Part shown: positions 63,135 to 64,000 of the stretch, piece after piece
Layout of the letters: each line of letters starts with the position of its first letter
Position numbering within the stretch: the first letter of the stretch is position 1
NCBI RefSeq assembly: GCF_030818575.1
Contig: NZ_JAUTAL010000001.1
Span: 4,123,051 to 4,187,050, forward strand
Direction of reading: 5' to 3'
Length of the DNA: 64,000 nucleotides
From: Chryseobacterium camelliae
GTDB taxonomy: Bacteria > Bacteroidota > Bacteroidia > Flavobacteriales > Weeksellaceae
Position numbers and translations under genes: made by a program
The notes under the pieces: model-generated
What the model saw: only the letters and a program-made list of their open reading frames with translations
What the model was told of the DNA's origin: nothing
Database searches by the model: none

Positions 63135-63145
63135 CATATCTGATA

Positions 63146-63176
63146 TTTGAAGCTTATAGAATTTTAAATACATTTG
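63146..63176 (+). promoter_or_regulatory. Canonical promoter of gcvH
   Basis: TTTG (63146-63149), 19 bases, TACATTTG (63169-63176): an exact consensus match. The start codon follows 18 bases later. Confidence 0.8.
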
Positions 63177-63194
63177 TACAAAATAAAATTAAAA

Positions 63195-63572
63195 ATGAAC
63201 ACACCATCAGAATTAAAGTACACCAAAGATCACGAATGGATCAAAATTGAAGGTAACGTAGCGACCATTGGTATCACCGACTTTGCTCAGGGAGAGCTTG
63301 GAGATATCGTATATGTGGATGTGGATACTGTGGATGACGATCTTGAAGGAGGTGCGGTTTTCGGAAGTGTAGAAGCGGTAAAAACAGTTTCAGACTTATT
63401 CTTGCCTGTTTCAGGGAAAGTGATTGAATTCAATGCAGATCTGGAAGATCAGCCGGAGCTTTTGAATTCAGATCCATATGGAAAAGGATGGATCATCAAA
63501 GTTGAATTAGCTGATGGTGCAGATCAGTCCGAATTGCTTTCTGCTGAAGAATACCAGGAAGTCATTGGATAA
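63195..63572 (+). CDS. gcvH: Glycine cleavage system H protein
   Basis: A 125-residue lipoylated carrier of the glycine cleavage complex. The lipoyl-Lys is Lys63 in GSVEAVKTVSDLFLPVSG. The N-terminus YTKDHEWIKIEGNVATIGIT and the C-terminus DPYGKGWIIKVEL are typical. I chose ATG 63195 (MNTPSELKY), which follows an exact promoter consensus by 18 bases; the frame extends to 63174, across the -7 box. The stop overlaps the TTG start of the next gene. Confidence 0.95.
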   Translation: MNTPSELKYTKDHEWIKIEGNVATIGITDFAQGELGDIVYVDVDTVDDDLEGGAVFGSVEAVKTVSDLFLPVSGKVIEFNADLEDQPELLNSDPYGKGWIIKVELADGADQSELLSAEEYQEVIG

Positions 63573-63924
63573 GATTTCAAACATATTCATTAAGATTTTG
63601 CCCATTTATTGGGCATTTCTTACTTTTATGCTCCTGAAGCCGGGAGAGGAAAACCATGAGTACTGGTTTATGTTCAATGGCATCGATAAGGTACTGCATC
63701 TTAGTATTTTTGCAGCTTTGGGTTTTTGTTTCATATCAGCCTTTCCTAAAATCAGGTTCTCATACTTCATTCAGATCATTCTCATCTATGCTTTCCTCAC
63801 CGAAATCCTGCAGGAAGAGATGGGACTGGGCAGATCCATGGAAACACTTGATGTGGTGGCAGATGCCATAGGCTGTCTGATAGGGTATACCGTTTATAAA
63901 ATCCTGATCAAACGTTTCTTTTGA
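63565..63924 (+). CDS. VanZ-family small membrane protein
   Basis: A 119-residue protein with four membrane helices and the VanZ-like pattern: an initial helix ILPIYWAFLTFMLL, the helix KVLHLSIFAALGFCFISAFP with its conserved His, an acidic turn TEILQEEMGLGRSMETLDVV, and a last helix DAIGCLIGYTVYKILI. I place the start at TTG 63565, which overlaps the gcvH stop; an ATG does not occur at a suitable place. VanZ proteins have been linked to lipopeptide and glycopeptide tolerance, but the role here is unknown. Confidence 0.8.
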   Translation: MDKISNIFIKILPIYWAFLTFMLLKPGEENHEYWFMFNGIDKVLHLSIFAALGFCFISAFPKIRFSYFIQIILIYAFLTEILQEEMGLGRSMETLDVVADAIGCLIGYTVYKILIKRFF

Positions 63925-63942
63925 TTACAGACAGGTTCTATT

Positions 63943-64000
63943 TTATTCTACTTTTTCCTTGTAGCTTTTTTCCTGGTTTGAGCTAATAAACATGATTGAT
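63943..64000 (-). CDS. Possible C-terminal fragment of a gene entering from the right edge
   Basis: On the minus strand the frame is open from the window edge to TAA at 63943 and reads FISSNQEKSYKEKVE. The fragment is too short to classify. The Lys-rich end is compatible with a protein C-terminus, but it could be chance. Confidence 0.25.
   Translation of the reverse strand, partial: SIMFISSNQEKSYKEKVE

Overview
The window looks like a chromosome segment from a Bacteroidota organism of the Flavobacteriia, most likely a Chryseobacterium-type Weeksellaceae. The reasons are a full-length SprA (type 9 secretion translocon), a type 9 sorting domain on one large secreted protein, a likely PID-CTERM protein, several promoters of the TTTG-N19-TAnnTTTG type, AT-rich intergenic regions, and the gene order maeB, ruvA, sprA, gcvH, vanZ. 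The genus is inferred from gene style, since no rRNA gene is present.

Layout. 1-1260: the tail of a DUF6624-like gene, then a decayed graspetide (grasp-with-spasm) maturation locus in which the start of the ATP-grasp gene is joined to the end of the SPASM gene. 1274-8401: an M43 metalloprotease lipoprotein, a two-component system with a membrane protein and an unknown gene upstream, and clpB. 8402-25661: a phenylacetate degradation cluster in the order paaR-like tetR, paaK, paaE, paaA, paaB, paaC, a lipoprotein gene, paaD, paaG, paaH, three small genes, paaI, a cyclase-like gene, paaJ, paaY, a RAYT transposase with its palindromes, an esterase and paaZ. PaaK activates phenylacetate to the CoA thioester. 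PaaABC(D)E epoxidises the ring, PaaG isomerises it to the oxepin, PaaZ opens the ring and oxidises the aldehyde, and PaaJ, PaaH and a hydratase (possibly the gene at 27879) finish beta-oxidation. PaaI and PaaY are probable housekeeping thioesterases. A 14-bp inverted repeat over the predicted paaK start site fits a PaaR operator.

25836-41427: housekeeping and unknown genes. They include DUF4241, a SMUG2-type glycosylase, an enoyl-CoA hydratase, a small winged-helix regulon with two matching operators, a phosphoesterase, a Coq4-motif protein, DUF4153, dtd, greA, HIT, clpX, a T9SS cargo protein, a PID-CTERM peptide and a TlpA-like protein. 41472-41545 is a CAT-anticodon tRNA.

41585-47277 (minus strand) is the most interesting region: a compact operon of a VKOR-DsbA fusion with a degenerate C39-like N-terminus, a 58-residue Cys-rich peptide with a double-glycine leader, a C39-peptidase ABC exporter, a second 68-residue Cys-rich peptide and a HlyD adaptor. 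It reads as a system that cleaves, exports and oxidatively folds disulfide-rich peptides. One peptide has the cysteine order of an inhibitor cystine knot. 47278-64000: a candidate small RNA, DUF3810, a sugar transporter, an acyltransferase, GtrA, an N-acetylglucosamine-kinase-like ATPase, malic enzyme, ruvA, sprA, gcvH and vanZ.

Data quality: eight otherwise normal genes, including clpB and paaG, carry single-base frameshifts. Seven are consistent with an extra base and one with a missing A in a homopolymer. This pattern suggests residual indel errors in the assembly at least as strongly as real gene decay. All calls come from reading the sequence. No database search was run.
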